Below, in pieces: positions 1-9,800 of a stretch of DNA of 12,012 bases; the first letter of the stretch is position 1, and each line of letters begins with the position of its first letter. Below the pieces are notes generated by a model that saw only the letters and a program-made list of their open reading frames with translations, was not told where the DNA came from and did not search any database. Source of the stretch: Hyphochytrium catenoides (Eukaryota > Sar > Hyphochytriomycetes > Hyphochytriales > Hyphochytriaceae); the NCBI GenBank assembly GCA_900088475.1, contig FLMG01001017.1, forward strand, positions 1 to 12,012. The letters are read 5' to 3'. Both the position numbers and the translations under genes were made by a program.

Positions 1-12
1 TTTCTCTCCCTT

Positions 13-71
<59 letters not shown>

Positions 72-80
72 GCGTGTGTG
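1..80. repeat. CT microsatellite, then imperfect TCTCTG repeats
   Basis: Positions 14-45 are 16 uninterrupted CT units. They pass into a few TCTCTG-type units (about 46-60), another CT run (61-70) and a short GT run (73-80). This is simple-sequence DNA with no coding content, of the kind common in nuclear intergenic regions. The copy number is likely to vary between individuals and may be collapsed in an assembly. Confidence 0.95.
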
Positions 81-1059
81 CCTTCTGATGCGGTCCTGCT
101 GTTGAACTGTCAAAGATTCTGATGAAAGATCTTTCACGAACAAAAGAAAGGAGAGAAACAAAGCATTACAGCAGAGTCTACACTGCCGTTACCAGCTAGA
201 CATGTCAACCGCTAAACCCCACTATATTTTCTCCTTGAACCATAAACAACTAAAATGCGCCATAATACCTCTTGGCAATGAATAAAATAGGCGGTCATAG
301 CAGATCCATATATGGACGATATGATTCACAATCAGGACGGCCCTGGATCGGCCGCCTGCTGTTTTATTAGGATAATTAGCACGACGAGCGCTGGGAAACG
401 ACCTTCCTCCCTCTTCTCCTCCTTCTGACAGCATCGCTGAGATACTTAGTGCTGTTATATGTCTGTTGATGATGGAGACAGAGAGGAAGACGAAGAGTCA
501 CCAGCTAGGTCTTCCTCTTCTTCTGCCGTCGCTTCTTCTCCAAGAGTGATCGCTTCTTTCTCTCCAATTTGTTCCTTTCGTCTTCTTCTCGTTCTTATGA
601 GTAGCCCGCGGTCTGTACGGGCGGCATTCTCTACTATAACTACGACCAGTGGTTGTCGTCATTATAAAAAGCAAGGTTGAGAAGCAGAAAGAAGTGACAA
701 TTAGCCAAGAACAGCGATGTTAAGGGAAGCACTGGGAACAATCGACACTTCGACACTATAGCGAAAGAGAAGGGAAGACGCATCTCCTCTTCGTTCTTGG
801 CCATCCTCATATAACGACTTGGCATGGCATTTGAGGACTAGGCAAAACAATTGGCTTGAATGCCAAAACCGTCTTGTTGCATGATTGATTGCCAGATGGA
901 GAGATTATAGGAAATGGCAATCAATGTTACTCTGGAGTTAAAAATATAGGACTTTGGAATTGAAGCCTAGCAGGGAAGACGTACACGCGGTTACGATTCC
1001 TTCTATTCTTCCCCGTTCTTGGCTTTAGGTACATGGTTTCATGATGTTGCCGGCACTGT
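81..1059. other. Region without a convincing gene, left of the secreted-protein gene
   Basis: Short open frames exist on both strands, but none has a recognisable domain, a good start or an exon structure that closes in phase. The stretch around 500-600 is pyrimidine-rich on the plus strand, which by itself produces Ser-rich or Arg/Glu-rich open frames. The segment just below 1060 is presumably the 3' untranslated region of the minus-strand gene ending there, but I see no unambiguous polyadenylation signal. One minus-strand frame at 455-658 is discussed as a finding. Confidence 0.6.
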
Positions 1060-2100
1060 TCACTTCCTTCGTAGTGATCCATTGGAGGGAGATGATGGGA
1101 TTACTGCGGGCGCTGAAGTCTCTTCCCAGGAAAGATGAGGAGAAGCTTTTGCGTCCTCTGTGTCGGGTGTGGGTATCTTTTCTGAGGTCGCTTCTAGAGC
1201 TGCACTCTGTTCTGGCGTCTCTGCTGCAAGAGTCTCATCCTCTTTCTCAGGAATGGTAGACAAGTCTTCGTCGCTCGTAGCTTCATTAGATGGCGCGGTA
1301 GGCACTTCTTCCGCTGGCAAAAGAGGAGATACCGACCCCGTCTGAGTCTCGGAAATAGAAGAATCGTCATCATCTGACCACGAGAGAGCGATCTCAGCCT
1401 CTTCTCCAGGTGCCATCCTTCCTGCGTTCATAACCCTTTGTAGGATAAGGTCAAAGAGCCATCGCCCGTGGTTCTTTGGCAACATAGCAAACAGAGTGAG
1501 GATATCCTGTTTAAGAGCCTCTGAGCGGGAAGGAAGATCCAGAATGCCGAAGGTGGCATAAGTAAGAGCATTCTTGAAAGCCTGGTTAGCACCCTGCGTC
1601 CATAGATCTCTGAAGAAGATCTTGATGGCCTCCACAAAGCCAGACTTCAGGAAGGCCCAAAGACCCTTAATCCCTCCCTTGCTAAGGGCATCAAAGATCT
1701 GTGTGATACCCCTCTGCAGATCAGGAGGAAGATTTCCAAAGATCTTTCTAAGCTGTTCCTGCTCTTCCGGCTTGAGGTGATCATAGATCTTCAGGAAGGT
1801 TTCGCGGCTAAACCTTTCTGTCTCTTCTGACGAGAGCACTCTTCGCTCGAGGTTAGGCATCGAAAAGTCATCTTCCAGAAACAGCGTGAGGACGACCGCT
1901 GCCTCCTCATCAGTGAAAAAGTCAGAGCTCCTGTGAGCCTGTAGAGCTCGGACGACTGGGCTGTCTGCGTTATGCTGGATGTGGTACCGTGGCAGCAGGG
2001 CCAAGCTTCTATGTTGACGTTCTTCCGAAGCTGCAAAGGGAAAGATCGCGGTAGCTAATAAAGCCACGAGGGCAAGGAGGAAGGCTGAAGTTGTCTTCAT
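1060..2100 (-). CDS. Secreted cysteine-free protein with acidic Ser/Thr/Glu/Pro-rich tail, family unknown
   Basis: This single exon encodes 346 residues. I chose the ATG at 2100-2098 because it sits in a strong context (CACCATGA) and begins a typical signal peptide: Lys2, a hydrophobic core at about residues 6-20, and an Ala-Ala pair at 23-24 as the likely cleavage point. The frame is open a further 25 codons upstream but has no ATG there. The mature protein has no cysteine. Residues about 60-230 look helical, with many amphipathic segments; 143-167 is strikingly hydrophobic and aromatic (Gly, Trp, Phe, Leu with spaced Lys/Arg). Residues about 232-335 are acidic and rich in Ser, Thr, Pro and Glu, including a run of four Asp at 243-246, which suggests a disordered linker or tail. 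The C-terminus is basic (LRRK). There is no transmembrane segment beyond the signal peptide and no ER-retention motif. I do not recognise a family. It lies about 1.8 kb downstream of the fibre gene on the same strand; any functional link is speculative. Confidence 0.75.
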   Translation of the reverse strand: MKTTSAFLLALVALLATAIFPFAASEERQHRSLALLPRYHIQHNADSPVVRALQAHRSSDFFTDEEAAVVLTLFLEDDFSMPNLERRVLSSEETERFSRETFLKIYDHLKPEEQEQLRKIFGNLPPDLQRGITQIFDALSKGGIKGLWAFLKSGFVEAIKIFFRDLWTQGANQAFKNALTYATFGILDLPSRSEALKQDILTLFAMLPKNHGRWLFDLILQRVMNAGRMAPGEEAEIALSWSDDDDSSISETQTGSVSPLLPAEEVPTAPSNEATSDEDLSTIPEKEDETLAAETPEQSAALEATSEKIPTPDTEDAKASPHLSWEETSAPAVIPSSPSNGSLRRK

Positions 2101-3892
2101 GGTGCTGACTGGGATATTGGCCGTTGATTGAAAGCAGACCCTGCAACGAACGTAGGTGTTGTGACTTCTTGGCAAAATGGGAAGTGATCGGGACGTAGCT
2201 TAGAAGAGAGCTCCAGGCACCTGAGCCTCAAAATCAGAGTTCTTAGAGTACTCGAGACCATCCTCTACGTCCTCCATTAGACCAACCCTTCCAGTTCTTG
2301 CCTACCAAGCGGTCGGATGATGCATCATTGGCAGAGTTTGAATCTGTCAAAGTGCGGTCAGAGAGGCGGAGATTGGTCACAGACCGACTATTGAAAGGTC
2401 GCTTAGGCCACGATCTCACGGCATAATCTCGTCACTCTTGGGTGCTTACGACCTAGCACAGAGCTGTAATAATAGATGGCAATTGACATCTGCCTCTCAT
2501 TGCACATCATTTCTCTCATTTTGGCCCTCATCATCTCTTCGAGTGCTGTCTCTCTTCCTTGATGGACTACTGGGTGTCATCGTGGCCAAATCCTGAAATC
2601 TTGAGCCAGGTAGGTCTAGTCCTATCATCCCACACCACTGACCCAGCGCCTGCCTCCAAACCAATGTCCTACTCTCCTCTTCTACTCTCATACTCGTACA
2701 CAAGCTGCAGATATTCCTCTTCTTTGAATAACAAGTATGCCAGTCTCCCTGCTGAGATCACTCCTCCTTCACAGCCCCTGCCCAGTCTACCCTTGGTCTT
2801 GATAAATGATGAGGCAGGAGGAGGACCAGCCAGCCAGCCAGCAGGCAGCATCACTGGGCGCCATCAGCCCTCAGCCATCAGAGTTGATGCCCATCAAACC
2901 TGCTGAAGATCTTATCCAAGGCTCCAGACAGTTCAACAACAAAATCCATCCTTTCCATCAGCCGCTTTTTTCCAGTGACCTGGCTCTCTTTTATAAAGCC
3001 TCACCAGGAATAAGAACAAGGTCCATTCTACTTTATAGTGAGTACCACTATTACAAGGTTCTATCTTGTTATTATTTCCTTAGGATAGTTATTATAATAA
3101 TATTGAACCTCAGTAATAATAAACCAAAGTAAAGAGTTTGATAATGCAATTTCTCAAGACCACTATTTGTCCCGCCACAACCCCTTCACTCCTAGCATAA
3201 AAGGACGGAAGAGTCAAAATGTATGGGCGGACTTTCCTAAATTTCTAAAAATTGCTTTTGGTCAGTTCTTAGTGTTAGACGATCTTCCACGGGTATATAC
3301 AGTAAAGTCTTCATCATCGGCCGAAGGGTCGCGCCTACATAACCTTTGGTCTCTTACCTAATAAATAGTCTGATTGAGCCATCATTGATCTGGGTCTACA
3401 GCGTCCTCAAGAGGACATTCAGGACATAAGAATCGCCTCTCCTGCTGTTCATAGAGTACGAGGAACTACGCTTACATTGTGCGGGAGAGACAGGGAGAGG
3501 AGAGAGGCTACGGACGAGGAAGGTGCCTGATCATAACGCCAACAGATAATAGCAGCGCTCTCTCAAACCGTCCATCGCGATATCGGTGCTTTTGGCTTGC
3601 TATCTATCAATGAACTGGTAGAGGAAAGAAGGCTAGCCTTTCTGTCTTCGCACGTTACTTTAGCTGACTTCATAGACGATAGATAGCAGAGCTGAACTGC
3701 TCCTCGCGTCGTTAGTTTGAGAGCGCCAGCCTTTATAACTGATCTGTTTGGCTAAAGCGTGGCTAGGGCCTCTTAAAGTCTAGAGGGAGAACACCGGGTA
3801 GGTGTCTATTAGATGCATGGGTCGGCAGTGTATGTCAGGAATGGGATCTGTTATCCCTCATATTGAAAGCTGAATCAGAGATGCATCTTGTT
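2101..3892. other. Intergenic region between the two minus-strand genes
   Basis: These 1.8 kb contain no supportable gene. Near 2100 lie the presumed 5' untranslated region and promoter of the secreted-protein gene; no clear TATA box is visible. A short run of CAGC units occurs at about 2826-2848. An AT-rich patch spans about 3050-3130. The right part holds an imperfect inverted repeat (3552-3730) and the presumed 3' untranslated region of the fibre gene. Plus-strand frames at 2559-2906 and 2806-3132 look like chance frames of low-complexity composition. Confidence 0.6.
3552..3730. repeat. Imperfect inverted repeat with central palindrome
   Basis: The left arm (about 3552-3608) and the reverse complement of the right arm (about 3678-3730) share co-linear blocks. 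The outer block is gcgctctctcaaac (3555-3568) against gtttgagagcgc (3715-3726). The inner block is gctatctatc (3599-3608) against gatagatagc (3678-3687), a perfect 10-bp match. Between them is weaker similarity with small indels. The spacer holds a perfect 12-bp palindrome, aaggctagcctt (3629-3640). It could be a small foldback or MITE-like element, or a hairpin in the fibre-gene 3' flank. No target-site duplication is obvious. Confidence 0.6.
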
Positions 3893-6800
3893 CTACATCT
3901 CTGCCATAATAATAGAGCGAGGATTGTGGTCGTCCGCAGACTTTCTACTGCTTGCTTTTCTCTGACGGGCAGGTCGAGGTGGGGAAGAGCGAAGGACAAG
4001 CTCCTCAAGCGACTGAATGCGCTGTGCTAACTCTTCCAATCGGCGCTTCATGCTGCTGACCTCCGCCTGACAGCTCTCCAGTTCCTCAGCTTGGGCTTTC
4101 ACTGACTCTACAAGCACTGCAGAGAGCCGCGAATAGGCTACACCCTTAAAACCTTAAGAGGAGAGATCAGAACAGGACCAAGTGTCAGGAGCCGTTAGAT
4201 TTGAGGGCAGCACTGGCCATCCACTTGAGCTGCAGAGGGAGCGCAAGCACGTTCCATCTCAAAGGCACGGCCCCAACTTAGTTCAAATGGGGTTCACGTC
4301 AGCCCTTGGAAGGTCAATGCCATGCTCTGCTCCGACCCCCCTATTTCTCTTATCTAGACTTTCTCGGTAGAGCTCTTGGTGTTCCTCTCCTTATCTCACT
4401 CTGTCCTGCCCGCCCAACGCCAGCCTTTACAGTCTTTGTCCAAAGTGCGTACCTTTACTATCTGTATGAACCACCTCAGGAAGAATTGCTTCCACCTGCT
4501 GCGCGATAAATCCGACCTCCACTGGCCTCTGTTTCTCATGTTGCGTTGAGGCTTCTCCATCTATGTCTAACTCTTCCTTTTCTCCTTTGGCACGGTCTTT
4601 GAGGCGGTAGCGGACCCCTTGAAGCTTCTTTACAGCCTCAAGCGCTTCTCTACCGCTAATATCTTGGATGTCTGTTTTTAGTCTGCGATCGCTACTATCA
4701 ATGTATGCTCCGCTGCCGATCACTGGTCCATCAACGGAAAGATAGCCCGATATAAAGGCGCCTAAAGAGAGATCGTAACAGAAGCAAAGCAATGAGAGAT
4801 AGCAAGCGACGGATCCATCCATGAATCATGCTTTCCCTTGTCCTATCATAGCCCTTCTCTCTCCCCTCGATCTTCATTCCCAGTCGAGGTATGTCTTGGC
4901 ACTGCCACTTCAACTACCACCATTTCTGAGTAACAGATAATTCACTCGTTTCTTTTGCGTACCATTGGAGACTGCAATCATGTTGTCCACGGTAATATTC
5001 TTGGCCGCCACATTCACTCCTTGCATGGTTCCACCACGAATGTACGCGTTCACCAGCTCCGCTGTAGAGCTATCTATGGTGCCAGACAATCTGGAAGTGC
5101 GAACGCCTTCAACATGCAATGTATCTGACTAAAAGGTGATAACGAAAGGAAGGGACAGGTCAAGAAACTGCCTTGCTCAGACAAACTGGATTGTCCTTGA
5201 GTTCTCAGTTGCTCCTATCCATCCACATCATCTTGTCCCTCTTCAGGGGTATAACTTGTATTCTCTTCTGCAAACACTCCCATTGGCTCAGATCACCCTA
5301 CCTGCTCATCGAAAGAGATGCTTTCAAAGGCTCTAAGACGGCCCCCCTTGGAGAAGAATGCGCCGATCAGTTTATCAGACGAAGGCACTGACCCAACCAG
5401 CAGGTCGTTTGCCTTGAAGGAGAAGGGACCTAACCAAGGTCAGCAAGGGTCAGAGAGTACTCTGGGAAAGATGAAGAGGCATGGAGCGATAGGCTTAGCA
5501 CCATGGGATTAAAAAAATATAAAGAAGGTTTGTGAATAAGGAAAATGCAGCTCCGTAGATCTCAAGTTGACTGGCATAGAGTTTCAGTGCAAGGAAGGAA
5601 TAAGGAAAATGCAGCTCCGTAGATCTCAAGTTGACTGGCATAGAGTTTCAGTGCAAGGAAGGAACAATAGAAAGCAGCCTGGCCGGCGTAGAATATACAC
5701 GGCTATGGCCAAGACAAGGAAGCTAGGGGAGACAAGTCGCTTTACAGTTCAAGGAGCAGTATGATGGCTCGAAAGATGCAGGCAGACTTTCATCGAACGA
5801 CTAGACAAGCGGTTAATGAGGTGCCCGACCTATATCCAGGTGGTTTGCTGCTGTGAGTTCCTTCACGGCTTGGAGCTTTCCATCGCCAACAGATGTGGCG
5901 GTCAATGGCCGCCAAAGCGTTCCATCGAAGACGAAGAGAACAGTCACACCTAGACGGAAGAACGTTTTGCAGGTAAAGTCAGGTGACCTCCCACCTCGTT
6001 CTACAAGCGTCCTTATTTTTGTAAATATCCCAATTCTGCCTCTGAAAGCAACCATCCTCTGATCCGCCTCTCTAAACAGGGTCGTACATACCTGCTGGAA
6101 TGCTGTTTTTGGTTGCAGAGTCTAGCCCATCGTTCTTGTCGTTGTTCTAGGCGAGAGAAGAGGGGGAGAGAGCAACCAGACATTGGTCTTCCTTTTCCAA
6201 CCGGGGTCATGCTCCTCCACTCGTAACGCTGGCACTTAGAATTCAACATCTGGGCGTCTTCTCTTATCGACATGGACTAGCTTTCACCCTTTTAGGAGAG
6301 AACCGCGTCCAGTAATGCTGGTTCTAAAAGGTTCTCTCCTGGATTTTGTCCTTTGCTGACACGGCTTTTCTACTGTGCACTACTTCCTGGTTCGGAACCC
6401 TACTGACGCCTTTCGTTCCTGCACTCTCTTAGCGATTAGTTACCTGGACAAGGAGCAACTGTCCCAATTTGGCGCCAGTTTTCTCAATCTGAACGGCCAT
6501 TTCTCCGTCCTTGCCATCATCTTGGATGACCACGTAGCTCTTGTTGCAAGGAATAATCAAACGGCCATCCGGCCCACTGGCAAGTGATATCGAGGCGGAT
6601 ACGGACAAAGGTGGAAATACCATATGAAGAAAGAAAGATACGTTAATAGGCAATCTTGAAAGACAGACAGAAGAGGTCCACAGAGAAGTTGACTGGGTTC
6701 AATAACGGGACAGTCAGACTAGAAACAGTTGATGACCACTAAAATGACAGTTGAGAATGCACACCAAAATTGCTGAAAAAGACGTCCAACCTCGTGACAG

Positions 6801-9800
6801 TCCGCGGAGAGACAAAGTCGGGGATAAACACAGCTCTTCCTTCTGCAACTAGATCTCCGGCAGCGATGACTCTCTCTCCTCTCAATTTTCCGGTGGTAAA
6901 TATCTCTCCGTTACTGCTTGCCCTTAGGACCAATTCCCCATTGACTCTTCCTTGCAAAAAGTCAAAGAGAGGAGTGTCTTTCCTAGTTGCCGAGGCGTTG
7001 GCTTCAAGCAATAAGCTGGTACCCACAAAGTTTGGGCTTCCGGCGGTCACCTGTATGCATAGAAAGAGACCCAGCAGGTCTAGAGTTGGAAGAGGCCCCT
7101 CTAGGTAAATGGACGGAAAGCAAGCACAAATCGAGGGCGGTGATAAAGGGAAGATTGAACTGATAGAAGCCCAAGGAGAGAGCAAGGAGGGGTACTTGCC
7201 AATATCCATTACCTTAAGCACTGTTGCTGCTGAAGTGTTGCTCCTTACGGTGAGCCCTCCGTCATGGATGGCAAAGCCTCCTCCTTCTATGGAAAGACCG
7301 CCGTTCTCGATTGTCAATCCCCCTTTCCCCACTCTAACGCCTCCCTCAGCTACAGCGAGTCCTCCAGATAGAAGCGAAAGGCCACCTGCATCTACGGATA
7401 ACCCTCCGCTATGGATCTGTACTGCCCCGGATCGCCGAACCTCGAAGACCGGTTTGTTATCAGCAGTCGCTTGAATTAGAACACCATTGCCTGGCCTGCG
7501 ATGATTTGAAATCGTGATAGGAGCAAGCATAAGGGAGGCTGCCAAGGGGTACGGATGGGCAAAAAGAGAGTGGACAGATATCACGTCGAAGAAAGGCGCT
7601 AGGGTCAGAGATAGAGGTATGAAGTCCTGAGAGTGAAGTGTCGATGCAATTTTCCAGAGCAGAAGCCAGCATCATATGAAAAGAGGATATATCAGGAGGG
7701 CTATTTGAAGAGGAGAAGCGGGGAAAGGAGCTAGTGGGCTTACGCTGTTCCTGGCACTTTGATCTTCAGCACAGGTCCAGAAAAGTCCTTATGAAGGGCT
7801 TCTACTGCTAGTGAAGGAGCGTTGGAGGAGCTGGAAGAGAAAGTAGCCCGTCCATTCAGTACTTCAAGGGACCTGGAACAGGTGGTGAGTCGACCTATTG
7901 GTCTCCGTTTTATTTACCCCTTCATGCTCTTTTTACATATAGGCCCTCCACCTCCTTACCCTTCGGATAGAGTGAGGCCACCTCTCTTCACTGCCACCTT
8001 CCCTTCCGTAGTAAGAGCAACCCCTGCACTATCTGGGCCTGTCAAAACAACGAGCAGGAGTATTAGACCAAACTGCCGGATGCAGAGAAGAAGCTGGCAA
8101 GTAACAAAGATCGACGGACGATGGAAAGGTAGCGGACCTGTCATGTCCTTGTAAAGAAAAGGAAAAGAAAAGCGTTAGGCACCCTCCTCCTACCGAAGGT
8201 GGCCCCTCCTTGGGACACTGTGAGACCCTCTCCAGCTACAATCCTTCCGCGGCTGGAGAGAGAAAAGATCGATTTCCCGTTTCTCTCCGCCGCTATGATA
8301 TCGGACTCTTGGGGTTTGCCAGAGGTCGAAAGAGAAAGAAGAAGGGCTGGTCCCTGGTCCAGAGATTCGACTTCAAGCGCAGGCCCGGATAGTCTTCCCT
8401 GAGAGATTTTGGCTCCCCCTTCTCTGACCTCAAGCGCCGTGTGGCCAGGGGTCCCATAGATTATGGCCGTCCCCTGAGACCATGGTGGCAGCCGAGGTAG
8501 GGAAGACAAGAAGAAGAAGAAGGACAGTTAAGATCAGTGATAACCTCCTGGGTCCTGGTCCTTGGCATGTCTTTAAGTTCTTTACCTTGCGGACTTCCAA
8601 GTCTCCTCTTTCAATGATTTGACCGCCCTACCGTAGGAATGAAGAGTTATGTTAGACAGGGAGGCTGAGATGGGTGCAAAGAGCGGACTACCTGCTTGAT
8701 GACAAGGGAACCTCGTTGAAGGTTAAGATGTCCTTCTCCTGTCACTTCCACTACCGAGCCAGCCGCATTCTCCATTAGCAACATCCTATACGTTGATGAC
8801 GGCTAGACAGGTGGGATGCGTTAGCAATCATGGTCGGCCTGCCCCTTGTTCTCTCTTCTTGCTAGCTTGTACCTGTCAGCTCTCTGGCAACTGCTTATGC
8901 TTCCTCCCTCTCTCCTTTCCCATCTCCTCTTCCTGCTGTCGCACTGTCTTTCTGTCAATCATTCTCTGGCTCTCTTGTCTCTCACTCCCACACCCTCTCT
9001 TTATCTCTCGAAGTGCTCGTACCCATTATTACTCGAGCCTCGATAACCTTCTCTGTCAATAGCTACTCCCTTCCCCATGGACGGCATTACCTCTCTGTCG
9101 GCTCTCACTCTCAGGACAGAGCCCTCAAAATATGGACTATCAGCGTGTGCGAGGAGCTTTTCTCCTTTGTCCAAGTTATCTCCACAGGCTGCCCCGCGAA
9201 ATCCCTTCTCACAGAGGCATCGTCCTGTCTTCGGATCACAAGCTCCATGCTTTGAACAGCTGAGGTAACCTAACGAAGGGGAAAGGGTCAGTATATTAAA
9301 AATGCAAATAAAATGCTCTTAGATCGTGAGAGTCAGAGGACAGGATTTAACCCAGATAATTGGGCGACAGGAGAGACATAAAGCGGCGCTAAGGGCGGTA
9401 CAGCCTAGCGTGAACGCTGGCATTAGGTAGACAAATGTAGAGAACTGTGGATAGAGTGATGCTGAAGACTTGGTAGGAACGACGAGAAAGCGAGCAAAGG
9501 AATATTGGAAATGTAGAGAAAGAATTGGGCGACGATGGGAAGGCAAGCAGTTTGAAGAACCCTTTACGGGAGCTCAGGACAACAGAAGGTTGGATGGCCG
9601 AAGGTGGGGGGTGGATGACGGACGCAGCGGACGTTCAAAGACCTTACGTACCAAGGACTCCGTCCTTGACGACGTCTTCTATCTGGCACTTTATGCCTAG
9701 CGGGTTTCCATATCCATTGTCGTCGTACTCGCATGAGAAGTGAGAGAGAGGTGGGTTGCCCTCATGGTAGTGTACGTTATTCATCATGGGGCTCTCTGGG

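Noticed and set aside
2559-3132. Two overlapping plus-strand open frames (115 and 108 codons)
   Set aside because: Their composition follows local Ser/Pro-coding low complexity, CAGC units and then AT-rich DNA. They have no domain, signal peptide or splice structure.
6770-7474. Plus-strand frames of 112 and 121 codons opposite exons 10-11
   Set aside because: They are antisense shadows. The Pro-Pro periodicity on the plus strand is the complement of the Gly-Gly heptads of the real gene.
8793-9268. Several plus-strand frames rich in Leu, Ser and Cys
   Set aside because: They arise from the pyrimidine-rich plus strand opposite intron 4 and exon 4 and have no supporting features.
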